From: Phycisphaerales bacterium Planc_01 | GTDB taxonomy: Bacteria; Planctomycetota; Phycisphaerae; Sedimentisphaerales; Anaerobacaceae | Direction: 5' to 3' | Assembly (NCBI GenBank): GCA_001603075.1 | Contig: LVBB01000006.1 | Span: forward strand, 18,888 to 82,887 | DNA: 64,000 bases | Shown: positions 16,609 through 25,658 of the stretch, piece by piece | How the letters are laid out: each line of letters starts with the position of its first letter | Position numbering within the stretch: the stretch's first letter is position 1 | Notes under the pieces: model-generated | Databases searched by the model: none | Told to the model about the DNA's origin: nothing | The model's input: only the letters and a program-made list of their open reading frames with translations | Program-made: the position numbers and the translations under genes

Positions 16609-17682
16609 CTATACCCTGGCGGTCGATGAATCGCGTTTGGCGCCAGTGGGTCGGGCTGTTGCGAGAATTCGTGAGCCGCGATCCGTGATTCGAGGGCTCT
16701 CGGCGGTGGCTCGGCTGCCCAGCGAACGCCACTTTCGGTAGCGGCTTTCCACCAACGCATCGATGGGCATGCGATGCAATTGGGCGAGCGTCTTGGCCAC
16801 GTATGTCTCGACGTTGTAGACGGTGTCGTGCACGTTGCGATGGGCCCCACCGACCGGCTCCGGAATGATGGCGTCAACCAGGCCGAGCCGGTATAAGTCT
16901 TTGCTCGTCAGTTTGAGAGCCTCGGCGGCCTCCGGCGCCCGGGACCCGTCGCGCCACAGAATGGCGGCACACCCTTCCGGAGAGATGACAGAGTAGTAGG
17001 AGAACTCGAGCATCGCGAGCCGATCTCCAACGGCGATGCCCAATGCTCCACCCGACCCTCCTTCACCGATGCAAATCGAAATGATGGGGACCCTCAGGCG
17101 CGACATCTCACTCAGATTCAGCGCGATTGCCTGGGCTTGGCCGCGTTCCTCAGCGCCTACCCCGGGATAAGCCCCCGGCGTGTCGATCAGGGTCACGATC
17201 GGCAGGCCATATTTCTCCGCGAACCGCATCTTGGCCAATGCCTTGCGGTAGCCTTCCGGGTTTGGGCAACCGAAATTGCACACGATCTTCTCTTTGGTGC
17301 TCTTGCCCTTGTCCTGTCCGACGATCAAGACCTTATTGCGGGCGATCTGCCCGATGCCGGTGATGATCGCGCGGTCGTCGCCGAAAAGCCTGTCCCCGTG
17401 CAGCTCGCAGAAGTCCTTGACCATCAGGTTGAGATAGTCGCTCAAGATCGGCCGCTGTGGGTGCCGGGCAACCTGGACCGTTTGCCAGGCGCTGAGACTG
17501 GAGTAAGTGCGCTTCAACTCGAGAATGCGGTCCTTCTCGATGCGCCGGATCTCGACGGAGTAATCGATTCCCTTCCTGGCGCCGAGCTTGCGCAGCTCAT
17601 CGGCCTGTCGTTCCAGATCGGCCACCTTCTGCTCGAAATCGAGGTAGCCTCCATTGTTCGGTCTATTGTTTTCGCGTGCCAT
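16609..17682 (-). CDS. accA: Acetyl-CoA carboxylase carboxyltransferase subunit alpha
   Basis: A 357-residue protein. AccA pairs with AccD to move the carboxyl group from biotin to acetyl-CoA, giving malonyl-CoA for fatty acid synthesis. Family features are the N-terminal helical segment YLDFEQKVADLERQ, HPQRP, DRLFGDD, TLIDTPGAYPGVGAEERGQ, ISICIGEGGSGGALGI and SYYSVISPEGCAAILW. The core fits AccA of about 320 residues. A tail of about 40 residues (from RKWRSLGSRATAE) has ESPRITDRGSRIL, which looks like translated intergenic repeat rather than family sequence. A terminator-like hairpin lies in its leader (17746-17774). accD is not in this window. Confidence 0.95.
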   Translation of the reverse strand: MARENNRPNNGGYLDFEQKVADLERQADELRKLGARKGIDYSVEIRRIEKDRILELKRTYSSLSAWQTVQVARHPQRPILSDYLNLMVKDFCELHGDRLFGDDRAIITGIGQIARNKVLIVGQDKGKSTKEKIVCNFGCPNPEGYRKALAKMRFAEKYGLPIVTLIDTPGAYPGVGAEERGQAQAIALNLSEMSRLRVPIISICIGEGGSGGALGIAVGDRLAMLEFSYYSVISPEGCAAILWRDGSRAPEAAEALKLTSKDLYRLGLVDAIIPEPVGGAHRNVHDTVYNVETYVAKTLAQLHRMPIDALVESRYRKWRSLGSRATAESPRITDRGSRILATARPTGAKRDSSTARV

Positions 17683-17745
17683 ACCGTCGTTCGGCTAGTC
17701 CTGTCACCACCGCCCCATACGCCTGTCACACACCGGTGGGTTCAT

Positions 17746-17774
17746 AAAAAAAACGCCCCACGCCTCAGGCGGGG
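17746..17774 (-). terminator. Terminator-like hairpin in the accA leader
   Basis: Read on the minus strand, a GC-rich stem (GGGGCGG...; 7 pairs with one bulge, loop TGA) is followed at once by eight T (17753-17746). It is about 65 bases upstream of the accA ATG and downstream of a possible promoter at 17821-17848. No minus-strand gene precedes it, so it may attenuate accA or end a short leader RNA. Confidence 0.55.
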
Positions 17775-17820
17775 ACTTCAAATCATTTGCCAGATCCGTT
17801 AGCTCGGTTTCAAGGAGGCG

Positions 17821-17848
17821 ATGCTAACATTTTGCAGGGGCAAAGCAA
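17821..17848 (-). promoter_or_regulatory. Possible accA promoter
   Basis: On the minus strand TTGCTT (17848-17843) and TAGCAT (17826-17821) are 16 bases apart. Transcription from here would read about 40 bases before entering the hairpin at 17774-17746. This is a weak consensus match. Confidence 0.35.
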
Positions 17849-17857
17849 AGAAAAAAA

Positions 17858-17884
17858 TTGACAGGCCCGCAGGTTCGCTATACC
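17858..17884 (+). promoter_or_regulatory. Possible tyrA promoter
   Basis: A perfect -35 TTGACA at 17858-17863 and TATACC at 17879-17884 are 15 bases apart, a short spacer. The start of transcription would be about 40 bases before the GTG of tyrA. Confidence 0.35.
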
Positions 17885-17930
17885 CTTGGACGTCAGCCGG
17901 GTTCCATCCTTCAAACATAAGGTCTTTTCC

Positions 17931-18803
17931 GTGAAAGACTTACAATGTATTTGCGTCATAGGCCTTGGTCTCCTGGGCGGTTCGATATCCTCGGCGGTTC
18001 GTCAGCGTCTGCCGGGTGTCTCGGTTGTCGGCTACAGCCATCGGCCTGCTACACGGGCCAGGGCCCGTGCCTTGGCCATAGCCGGCGAAATCGCCGACGA
18101 TCTTCCAGCCGCCGTCTCCAATGCCGACCTGGTCATTCTGGCGACGCCCATCTTCACCTTCGAACGGTATTTCGCCGAGATCAATGGCCTGGTTCGATCC
18201 AACTGCATTGTCACCGACGTCGGATCGACCAAGGTGCTTCCGCATCGCTGGGCTTCCGAACAACTGACCAAAGGGGCTATCTACATCGGTTCGCATCCGA
18301 TCGCCGGTTCGGAACAGAGAGGGGTGGAGTTCGCCCGGGACGATCTGTTCGTCGACGCCCGCTGCATCCTGACTGTAACGGAAGCGACGAATTGTCAGCC
18401 CGTCAGAGCGTTGAAGCGATTCTGGTCGGCCCTCGGTTGTTTCATCGAGACGATGACTCCAACCGAGCACGATCGTGTTCTGGCCAACGTCAGCCACCTG
18501 CCCCACGTGATCGCGGCCGGATTGGTCAACGCCAGCGACCCAGTCGACATGAAGTCCGCTGGCAAGGGTTTTCTCGATAGCACGAGAATCGCCTCCGGCC
18601 CCGCCAACGTCTGGACCGATGTCCTCCTGGCCAACACCGACAACCTCGTCGAGGGAATCGACCGCGTCGTCACCGAGCTTGCAGCCATCAAGCAGGCGCT
18701 GAAGGCCGAGGACAGGCAGGCCATCGAGGCCTTCCTCGATGGGGCCCGCAAGAAGCGGGCCGCCCTGGTCAAATACAAAATCAGGAAGAAGGAACTACTG
18801 TGA
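17931..18803 (+). CDS. tyrA: Prephenate dehydrogenase
   Basis: A 290-residue NAD(P)-dependent dehydrogenase of the TyrA family, which oxidatively decarboxylates prephenate (or arogenate) in tyrosine synthesis. The Rossmann motif GLGLLGGS is at residues 11-18. DVGSTK, GSHPIAGSEQRGVEFA, LSHLPHVIA-like VSHLPHVIAAGL and the C-terminal helical dimer domain (GFLDSTRIASGPANVW) follow. GTG 17931 with AAGG upstream was preferred to a TTG at 17886. Its stop overlaps the GTG start of purL (GTGA), so it is coupled with purine synthesis genes. No ACT or chorismate mutase domain is attached. Confidence 0.92.
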   Translation: MKDLQCICVIGLGLLGGSISSAVRQRLPGVSVVGYSHRPATRARARALAIAGEIADDLPAAVSNADLVILATPIFTFERYFAEINGLVRSNCIVTDVGSTKVLPHRWASEQLTKGAIYIGSHPIAGSEQRGVEFARDDLFVDARCILTVTEATNCQPVRALKRFWSALGCFIETMTPTEHDRVLANVSHLPHVIAAGLVNASDPVDMKSAGKGFLDSTRIASGPANVWTDVLLANTDNLVEGIDRVVTELAAIKQALKAEDRQAIEAFLDGARKKRAALVKYKIRKKELL

Positions 18804-21682
18804 AGCAATGGCGTTTCGAGGTGTTCAATCGGGCCGGCTTTTCGGATGTGCATGGCAACGGAGTGCTGGAGGACATTCGCGAGCTCGGCATCGCCTCGAT
18901 CGAGGCGGTGCAGTCGGCCAAGGTGTTTCTCATTGAGGCGGATTTCGATTCGGCTTTCGCCGACCGCGTGGCCAGAGAGTTGCTCAGCGATCCGGTCTGC
19001 GAAGAGTATTACGTCGGGCGCAGCAGCGCTCCGGCCGGCTTGGCCCGCGCCACGCTGATCGAAGTTCATCTCAAGAGTGGCGTCACCGACCCGGTGGCCG
19101 AGTCGGTGATGACGGCCATCTCCGACATGGGCGTTCCCGGAGCGCACGTCCGAACGGCCCGCAAGTACGTCCTGCTCGGCGAGGTCCGTCCCGCCCAGAT
19201 CGAGACGATCGCCAAGCGGGTCCTGGCCAATGACTGCATCGAGGACGTGGTCGTCGGCGATGAAGCCGAACCGCCCAGCCCACACCTGAGCCCTTATGAG
19301 CTGAACATCACGTACTGGCCCATCCGCGACCTGGATGACGCCGGATTGGAGGCCCTCAGCAAGGGACGGGACCTGTTCCTGAACCTCACCGAGATGAAGG
19401 CCATTCAGGCCTACTTTCGCCGCTTGGAGAGAGAGCCAACCGACATCGAGCTGGAGAGCCTGGCCCAGACCTGGAGCGAACACTGCGTTCACAAGACGCT
19501 GCGCAGCGCCGTCGAATTGACGATGGACGGCCAGACCATCCACTTCGACAACCTGCTCAAAGAGACCGTCTTCAAGGCCACGCAGGACCTCGACAAGGAC
19601 TGGTGCATCTCGGTCTTCGCCGACAACGCGGGCGTGGTGGACTTTGACGAGGAATCGGCGGTCTGCTTTAAGGTCGAGACGCATAATCATCCGTCCGCAC
19701 TCGATCCCTACGGCGGGGCCGCCACGGGCATCGGCGGCGTTATCCGCGACCCGATGGGCACGGGCATGGGGGCCCGCCCGATCGCCAACACGGACATCTT
19801 CTGCTTCGGCGAGCCCGACATGCCTCTCGGCGAGGTCCCCAAAGGCGTCCTGCACCCGCGACGGATCATGAAGGGCGTCGTTGCGGGCGTGCGCGATTAC
19901 GGCAACCGCATGGGCATTCCCACCGTCAACGGCGCGATCTACTTCGACGACCGTTATCTGGGCAACCCATTGGTCTTCTGCGGCAACATCGGCCTGATGG
20001 ACAAGGACAAGGCGTTCAAGCACCCGCAGAGCGGCAACCTGATCGTCGTGGTCGGCGGGCGGACCGGACGCGACGGCATTCACGGGGCCACCTTCTCCAG
20101 CGGCGAAATGACGCACGAGCACGAGACGGTCTTCTCGCACGCCGTGCAGATCGGCAACGCCATCACCGAGAAGAAAATGCTCGACGTCCTCCTACAGGCC
20201 AACGAAGCCGGCCTCTATGAAGCAATCACCGACTGCGGTGCCGGCGGACTGAGCAGCGCCGTCGGCGAGATGGGCGCCGAACTCGGCGCCGAAGTCGATC
20301 TTGATACCGTCCCGCTCAAGTACACGGGCCTCAGCTATACCGAGATCTGGATCAGCGAGGCGCAGGAGCGGATGGTCATCGCCGTCAAGCCGGAGAACCG
20401 TGAGGCCATCCTGAAGATCTTCGAGAGCGAGAACGTCGATGCGACCGTCATCGGCCGCTTCACGAACGACCGCAAGCTGCGTTTGCGCTACAATGGCCAG
20501 CAGGTGGCCGAGTTGGACATGGACTTCCTCCACGACGGCGTGCCGAAGTACAGCCGCAAGGCGGTCTGGGCTGCGCCGACCCTGAGCGAGCCGGCCGAGG
20601 CCGAGAAGGACAACTACAACGACGAGCTGCTGGGCGTCCTGTCCTCGTACAACGTCGCCAGCAAGGAGTGGGTCATCCGCCAGTACGACCACGAGGTGCA
20701 AGGCGGCTCGGTCGTCAAGCCGCTCGTGGGCATCGCGAACGACGGCCCCGGCGACGCGGCGGTGATCCAGCCGAAGCCGACCAGCTCTCGCGGCCTGGCG
20801 ATCAGTTGCGGCATGAACCCGCTCTACGGCGACATCGACCCGTACTGGATGGCCCTGGCGGGGATCGACGAGGCCGTTCGAAACCTCATCTGTGTCGGCG
20901 GTCGAGTGGACCGCATCGCCCTGCTCGACAACTTCTGCTGGGGCAACTGCACACATCCGCGGACGTTCGGCACCCTCGTCCGGGCGGCGCAGGCCTGCTA
21001 CGACGGCGCGATGGCCTACGGCGCCCCGTTCATCTCCGGAAAGGACTCGCTCAACAACGAGTTCGCCTGCGAGGATGGCACGACCATCCGCATCCCGCCG
21101 ACGCTGCTGATCAGCGCCATGTCGATCGTCGACGACGTCGAACGATGCGTCACGATGGACGCCAAGAGGCCGGGCAACCTGCTGTTCGTCGTCGGACGGA
21201 CCGGCAACGAGCTGGGCGGGTCGCACTACCACAAGCTACGGGGCCAGCTCGGCGCCAACGTGCCGAAACTGGACCTCGAACTCGCCCCGCGCATCGCCCG
21301 CAAGGTGGCGCAGGCCATCGCCGACGGGCTCGTCGCAAGCTGTCACGACTGTTCCGAAGGCGGATTAGCCGTGGCGCTGGCGGAAATGGCCTTTGCCGGC
21401 GGGCTGGGCATCGAAGCGGACCTGCGCGGCCTGCCCGCTTCGAAGGACTGCACCCGACTCGATGCGCAGTTGTTCAGCGAGTCGAACAGCCGCTACGTGG
21501 TCGAGGTCGATCCCCGGCACTACGACGCCTTCGCCAAGCTCATGCTGAATCTGCCGTTTGGGCAGATCGGCAAGGTCACGGCCGGCTCGAAACTCGTGGT
21601 TCGCTCGCAGGACGGCGACAACGCCATCGACGTCGAGATCGACATCCTCAAGCAGGCGTGGCAAAGGACACTGGACTGGTAA
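18800..21682 (+). CDS. purL: FGAM synthase: two PurS domains fused to PurL
   Basis: A 960-residue phosphoribosylformylglycinamidine synthase. Two PurS-like domains lie in tandem at about residues 4-73 (FEVFNRAGFSDVHGNGVLED ...) and 85-153 (IEVHLKSGVTDPVAES ...). The PurL catalytic part follows from about 165, with TWSEHCVHKTL (His228), ETHNHPSALDPYGGAATGIGG, GGRTGRDGIHGATF, SGKDSLNN and DCSEGGLAVALAEMA. Classical small PurL is about 720-740 residues and uses separate PurS; large PurL of about 1300 also carries the glutaminase. Here the glutaminase PurQ is the next gene, 29 bases away. Start is GTG overlapping the tyrA stop. Confidence 0.93.
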   Translation: MKQWRFEVFNRAGFSDVHGNGVLEDIRELGIASIEAVQSAKVFLIEADFDSAFADRVARELLSDPVCEEYYVGRSSAPAGLARATLIEVHLKSGVTDPVAESVMTAISDMGVPGAHVRTARKYVLLGEVRPAQIETIAKRVLANDCIEDVVVGDEAEPPSPHLSPYELNITYWPIRDLDDAGLEALSKGRDLFLNLTEMKAIQAYFRRLEREPTDIELESLAQTWSEHCVHKTLRSAVELTMDGQTIHFDNLLKETVFKATQDLDKDWCISVFADNAGVVDFDEESAVCFKVETHNHPSALDPYGGAATGIGGVIRDPMGTGMGARPIANTDIFCFGEPDMPLGEVPKGVLHPRRIMKGVVAGVRDYGNRMGIPTVNGAIYFDDRYLGNPLVFCGNIGLMDKDKAFKHPQSGNLIVVVGGRTGRDGIHGATFSSGEMTHEHETVFSHAVQIGNAITEKKMLDVLLQANEAGLYEAITDCGAGGLSSAVGEMGAELGAEVDLDTVPLKYTGLSYTEIWISEAQERMVIAVKPENREAILKIFESENVDATVIGRFTNDRKLRLRYNGQQVAELDMDFLHDGVPKYSRKAVWAAPTLSEPAEAEKDNYNDELLGVLSSYNVASKEWVIRQYDHEVQGGSVVKPLVGIANDGPGDAAVIQPKPTSSRGLAISCGMNPLYGDIDPYWMALAGIDEAVRNLICVGGRVDRIALLDNFCWGNCTHPRTFGTLVRAAQACYDGAMAYGAPFISGKDSLNNEFACEDGTTIRIPPTLLISAMSIVDDVERCVTMDAKRPGNLLFVVGRTGNELGGSHYHKLRGQLGANVPKLDLELAPRIARKVAQAIADGLVASCHDCSEGGLAVALAEMAFAGGLGIEADLRGLPASKDCTRLDAQLFSESNSRYVVEVDPRHYDAFAKLMLNLPFGQIGKVTAGSKLVVRSQDGDNAIDVEIDILKQAWQRTLDW

Positions 21683-21711
21683 CGGAATTCGCACAAGCGC
21701 AAGGACAGGAC

Positions 21712-22512
21712 ATGGCAGAGGTTCGAGCATTGGTGTTGCGGGCAGCCGGAGTCAATTGCGACATGGAAACGCAGCACGCGCTGGAGTTGGCCGGGGCCAA
21801 GGCGCACCGCGTTCACGTCAACCGGCTCATTGAAGACAAGAGTCTCTTGGGTCGATACCACATCGTGGTCTTTCCCGGCGGTTTCAGCTATGGCGACGAC
21901 GTTGCAGCCGGCCGGATTCTTGCCAACCAGATCGTGCACCATCTGGCCGAGCCGATCCGTCGATTCATCGACGACGGCAAGCTCGTGCTGGGCATCTGCA
22001 ACGGTTTCCAGGTCCTCGTCAAGATGGGCGTCCTGCCGGGCAACGGAGCGTTCAAGCAGGAACATGTCACGATCACGTACAACGACAGCGGCAAGTTCGA
22101 GGATCGCTGGGTGCACCTGCTGCCCCAAACGGACCGCTGCGTCTTCATCGAGCCCCAGCGGCAGATCTATCTGCCCGTCGCCCACGGCGAGGGCAAGGTC
22201 GTCACCGCCGACGCCGAAACCCTCGAACGCCTGAAATCTGAGGGGTACATCGCCTACAAGTACGTCGGCCCCGACGGCGAGGAAGGCCCCTATCCGATCA
22301 ACCCCAACGGCTCGGTCGAATCCATCGCCGGCCTGACCGACAGCACCGGCCGCGTCATGGGCCTGATGCCGCACCCCGAGCGGTTCGTCCGCCGGACCCA
22401 GCACCCCCACTGGACCCGGCTCGGCGAAGACCTCGACCCCGACGGCATCAAGATATTCCGCAACGCCGTGCGCTACGCCCAGGAGAACCTGCTCCAGTCC
22501 TGCTCGGCCTGA
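21712..22512 (+). CDS. purQ: FGAM synthase glutaminase subunit PurQ
   Basis: A 266-residue class I glutamine amidotransferase that supplies ammonia to PurL. The nucleophile Cys96 is in LGICNGFQ, the oxyanion strand is VVFPGGFSYGDD, and the His-Glu pair is in MPHPER near residue 222. ATG 21712 is preceded by AAGGACAGGAC. It is slightly longer than Bacillus-type PurQ (about 227), as in many relatives. Being directly after the PurS2-PurL fusion, it likely forms the ammonia-channelling complex with it. Confidence 0.94.
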   Translation: MAEVRALVLRAAGVNCDMETQHALELAGAKAHRVHVNRLIEDKSLLGRYHIVVFPGGFSYGDDVAAGRILANQIVHHLAEPIRRFIDDGKLVLGICNGFQVLVKMGVLPGNGAFKQEHVTITYNDSGKFEDRWVHLLPQTDRCVFIEPQRQIYLPVAHGEGKVVTADAETLERLKSEGYIAYKYVGPDGEEGPYPINPNGSVESIAGLTDSTGRVMGLMPHPERFVRRTQHPHWTRLGEDLDPDGIKIFRNAVRYAQENLLQSCSA

Positions 22513-22545
22513 CCCGGAACCACAGAGGACCGCAAGACGCAACGG

Positions 22546-25335
22546 TCACTCCAGCAGCCCGGCCAGAACCAGCACGGTTTCCTGGCGCAAGGTCAGGACC
22601 TGTTGCAGCTCCCGGCGAACCTTGGCCAGCTCCTGGCGGGCCTTCTCCTTCTCGGCGCGCAGAGCCAACAGCCTGGTCCTGATCTGCTCGGGCTTGGCCG
22701 CCTCATCGCGCAACAGCTCGCGCAGCTCCTTCCTCCGCTGCTCGACCGGTGTGGTCGGCTCGACATTGCCTCGCACCGGCTGGGCGCGGACCCGTTCGTA
22801 GACCGCTTCGAGCCGCGGCCGCACGACAGTCCACTCGGCCTCCGAGACACCGAGTTGCCCTTTCAGATTCTCGATGGCCCTGGTGCGGTCCAGGGCTGTT
22901 TGCTCTTCCATGATCTTACGCATCTCTTCCGGGTCGCGGGCATAGCGCATCCGCTCGGAAAGGGCCCGCGATCGCTCTGCCATCTCGCGGACCTCCGGCG
23001 GCGGCTCCCGCCGCTCGTGGCCGAACGCCGAACCCGACAGCACACCCAACACCGCCGCACCCGTACACCCCATCACGGCACGTCGGGACATCCCTCGTCC
23101 CACAAAGCTGTAGCAATCGCCCCACCGGCCGCCATTGTTGTGTTCGACCGTCATACTGGCGGATGAATAGGGTCTGGCCTCGTCCATTCGAGCCGGGCCG
23201 AGGGCCTCCCACGCCGCCAGCGCCCGACGGACCACCGGCTCGACCATCGCGGCCACCCGGGTCCGTGTCGTGTTCGTCAGGACCCAGCGAATCTGCGCCG
23301 CCATCGACTCGTCCCCGAGGGCCTCGCGATCGGCCAGCGCCTTGTCCAGATTGTCCAGGCTGATGGCCCGCAGGGCCAGTCCCTCATATTGCTCCAGAGG
23401 GGAGAGCCCCGGCTTGGTGAGGAACCGCTCCAGCAGTTGGACCTTCGCCCACGGCGAGCCCTGGATGGAACCGCAGAAGCGATACACCGCGTCGGCGTCG
23501 TTGGCAGCGGCGGACCTTTCCACCCAATGCTTCAGAAGAGCGCTGGCCTTCTCGCACTGGCCCGCCTCGATGAGACGGTCGATGTAACGATACCCGCCCA
23601 TCAGAACCATTCGATGCAGGCCGGCTTCGTCCAGCATCCGCCAGTAGCGATGGGCGCACTGCTCGAGCGCGTCATAGTCCCCAATGATCAGAGTCAGACT
23701 GGTCAGGGCGTGGAGGGCCTTGAACCGGCCGCCGAGCCCTCGGTCGGACTCGCCGACGAGCTTCTCATAGTGCCGCTTCAATTCGGCGATCGGCACGCGA
23801 TCGGCGTCACTGAGTTGCGGCGGACGGTCCTCCGGTAGCACCGGCGCGCGGTGGTAGCCGAGAATGAGTCTCAACTTACGGCCCAGTTCCATGATTTCGG
23901 CGCGCTTGCTGCCCGGCTTGGCGGAGATGCCGGCGGGCCTTCTGTCCCGTCCGGTCTTCTGTTCCTCGGTTCTTGTGTCCAGGATGTTCTCATAGTGGGC
24001 GTTGAGCTGGCGGATCCGCCTGGCGTCGGCCGGCTCGATGTCCCTCTTGGGGGGCCTGGGCATCCGATCCACCTTCTCCTTCCATTTGCGGAGTTGCTCC
24101 TGCGATCGGGCCGCCTCCTGCCTGCGGATTTGGTTGCGCCTGTCGATCTCTCTGGCCGCCTCTGCCGGGTCCAGAGGAAGCGGTCCGCCGGTTCGGGTAG
24201 GTCTGTCCGGCGGCGCCGGCGTCTCCCAGACGGGATACTTTGCGATCAAGGTCCGGACGAGGGCGAAGTCGTTGGGATCGACCTCCAGCGGCCCCAGATC
24301 CGGCACATGGTAAAGATACTTCTCTTCGAGCTTGCCCCACGTCGAATAGGCGTCGTCAAGGCCGCCAAACGCCCTGGCCGCCTCCCACACGCCGTCCTTG
24401 TCCAGCTCCACACGCTGGAAGTTCATCAGCCTCGCCGACCGCATGGGCCAGCGGTCCTCCGTGCGGTGCACCGCCACCTGCACCGGAAGCCGCCGGACCG
24501 TCTCGCCCAGGGTCACGTCCTGGTAGGTGACCGTGCATGTCCTTGCCCCTTTGTGCGAGACATAGTTGACGTCGGGGTTGGCGTAGGTCGCTTTCGTGTC
24601 CTTGGACGTAACCGTCACGTGGCCTTCCATGGCGAGCTTCTCGGGCCGAACGGGCAATTCGGCGATCAGCCTGGCCAGACGAGCCGGCCCATCGCTGCGT
24701 TCGTACTCGTACGTCATCGAGGCCAGCAGGCGCTGCGAATTGTCGAACAGCTCCATCGACTCGATCCGATCGTCGGCGATCCGGGCCTTCAGACGCGCCA
24801 GCGTCCGCGCGACACCCGAAGGCCCCGCCGGCACGTCCGCGTCGACCAGGCCATCACCTGCCGAGCCAAGATCGGCGGCATACACGCGCCGGGCCAGTGC
24901 CTCTACCTCGGCAAACCGCATGTAGTCATCGCCATGGACGGGGGCGCTGCAGCGGTACGGCGGTCGTTCGCCGACCGGCTTGGGATAGGTCGTATTCGTA
25001 GGAAACCAGTTGGGGTACCACCGCTGGTCCATGCGAAAGCCGGCCTCATCGCTCAGGATGAGCTGGGTCCGCATGTCCCAGCCAAGTCGGGGGTACTCGT
25101 TCCAGATCACCGAGACGACGTAATAGTCCTCGCAGACCCAGTATCGCGCGAACACCACGACGTTGTCCAATCCCATCCAGTCGAGATTCATCTCGCTGAC
25201 CACGTCGAATCGGACCAGGCCGGTCTTTTGGCCGGAAGGCTGAATCGGTCGCCGCCTGCCGATGGCGCCGGCCACCGAGAGGGCCGCCAGGCAGACGACG
25301 ATCCACAGCCGGCGTCGGGTGTGTGTCGTTCTCAT
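22546..25335 (-). CDS. Large secreted protein of unknown function with an internal signal-like segment
   Basis: A 929-residue protein starting at ATG 25335 with GGAG upstream. The N-terminus is a signal/anchor (LWIVVCLAALSVAGAIG). About 30-330 is a beta-rich, Trp/Tyr-containing region. From 390 to 520 it is charged and low complexity (RRQEAARSQEQLRKW). About 530-720 is helical and may be TPR-like. At residue 749 (base 23091) a second export-signal-like segment begins, MSRRAVMGCTGAAVLGVLSG, followed by a charged helical 180-residue tail. That tail resembles a separate small exported protein. I recognise no catalytic motif. It starts five bases after the stop of the gene at 25341. Fusion or an internal start are both possible. 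Confidence 0.65.
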   Translation of the reverse strand: MRTTHTRRRLWIVVCLAALSVAGAIGRRRPIQPSGQKTGLVRFDVVSEMNLDWMGLDNVVVFARYWVCEDYYVVSVIWNEYPRLGWDMRTQLILSDEAGFRMDQRWYPNWFPTNTTYPKPVGERPPYRCSAPVHGDDYMRFAEVEALARRVYAADLGSAGDGLVDADVPAGPSGVARTLARLKARIADDRIESMELFDNSQRLLASMTYEYERSDGPARLARLIAELPVRPEKLAMEGHVTVTSKDTKATYANPDVNYVSHKGARTCTVTYQDVTLGETVRRLPVQVAVHRTEDRWPMRSARLMNFQRVELDKDGVWEAARAFGGLDDAYSTWGKLEEKYLYHVPDLGPLEVDPNDFALVRTLIAKYPVWETPAPPDRPTRTGGPLPLDPAEAAREIDRRNQIRRQEAARSQEQLRKWKEKVDRMPRPPKRDIEPADARRIRQLNAHYENILDTRTEEQKTGRDRRPAGISAKPGSKRAEIMELGRKLRLILGYHRAPVLPEDRPPQLSDADRVPIAELKRHYEKLVGESDRGLGGRFKALHALTSLTLIIGDYDALEQCAHRYWRMLDEAGLHRMVLMGGYRYIDRLIEAGQCEKASALLKHWVERSAAANDADAVYRFCGSIQGSPWAKVQLLERFLTKPGLSPLEQYEGLALRAISLDNLDKALADREALGDESMAAQIRWVLTNTTRTRVAAMVEPVVRRALAAWEALGPARMDEARPYSSASMTVEHNNGGRWGDCYSFVGRGMSRRAVMGCTGAAVLGVLSGSAFGHERREPPPEVREMAERSRALSERMRYARDPEEMRKIMEEQTALDRTRAIENLKGQLGVSEAEWTVVRPRLEAVYERVRAQPVRGNVEPTTPVEQRRKELRELLRDEAAKPEQIRTRLLALRAEKEKARQELAKVRRELQQVLTLRQETVLVLAGLLE

Positions 25336-25340
25336 GGTCT

Positions 25341-25658
25341 CTACTCCACAGGATAGGTCAGAAGCACTCCGTCCGAGATCGCCTCCTGTACCAGCAGCGC
25401 GGGCGTCAGCACGAAATCCACTCGTTCCCTGCCTTGCATCCCCGCATCCACTTCGTGAAAGTCGATCTTAAGGGTCAGACGGTTGATGGCTGCCTCCCCC
25501 AGAGCTCTCGCGTCGAGCGGACGCTGCGACAGCGGCGGGACCCCCTGATCGGGGGCCTGGCCGGGCCCGCTTGCAGCGCCCGCGCCAAAACACACGACCA
25601 TACACGCCAGGACAGCCAGCCACACCACGGGCACGATCCAGGTTCGCTTGCACTTCAT
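25341..25658 (-). CDS. Small secreted protein of unknown function
   Basis: A 105-residue protein with a clear signal peptide (MKCKRTW then a hydrophobic core ending near GAGAA). The mature part has about 75 residues, including an alternating LTLKIDFHEVDAG strand. ATG 25658 sits behind AAGGAGAAG. It ends five bases before the large secreted protein gene, so the two are one operon and perhaps interact. No family recognised. Confidence 0.65.
   Translation of the reverse strand: MKCKRTWIVPVVWLAVLACMVVCFGAGAASGPGQAPDQGVPPLSQRPLDARALGEAAINRLTLKIDFHEVDAGMQGRERVDFVLTPALLVQEAISDGVLLTYPVE

Noticed and set aside
20192..21232. Long minus-strand open frame antisense to purL
   Set aside because: It shadows a well-supported gene in G+C-rich DNA and has no start signal or recognisable domain.
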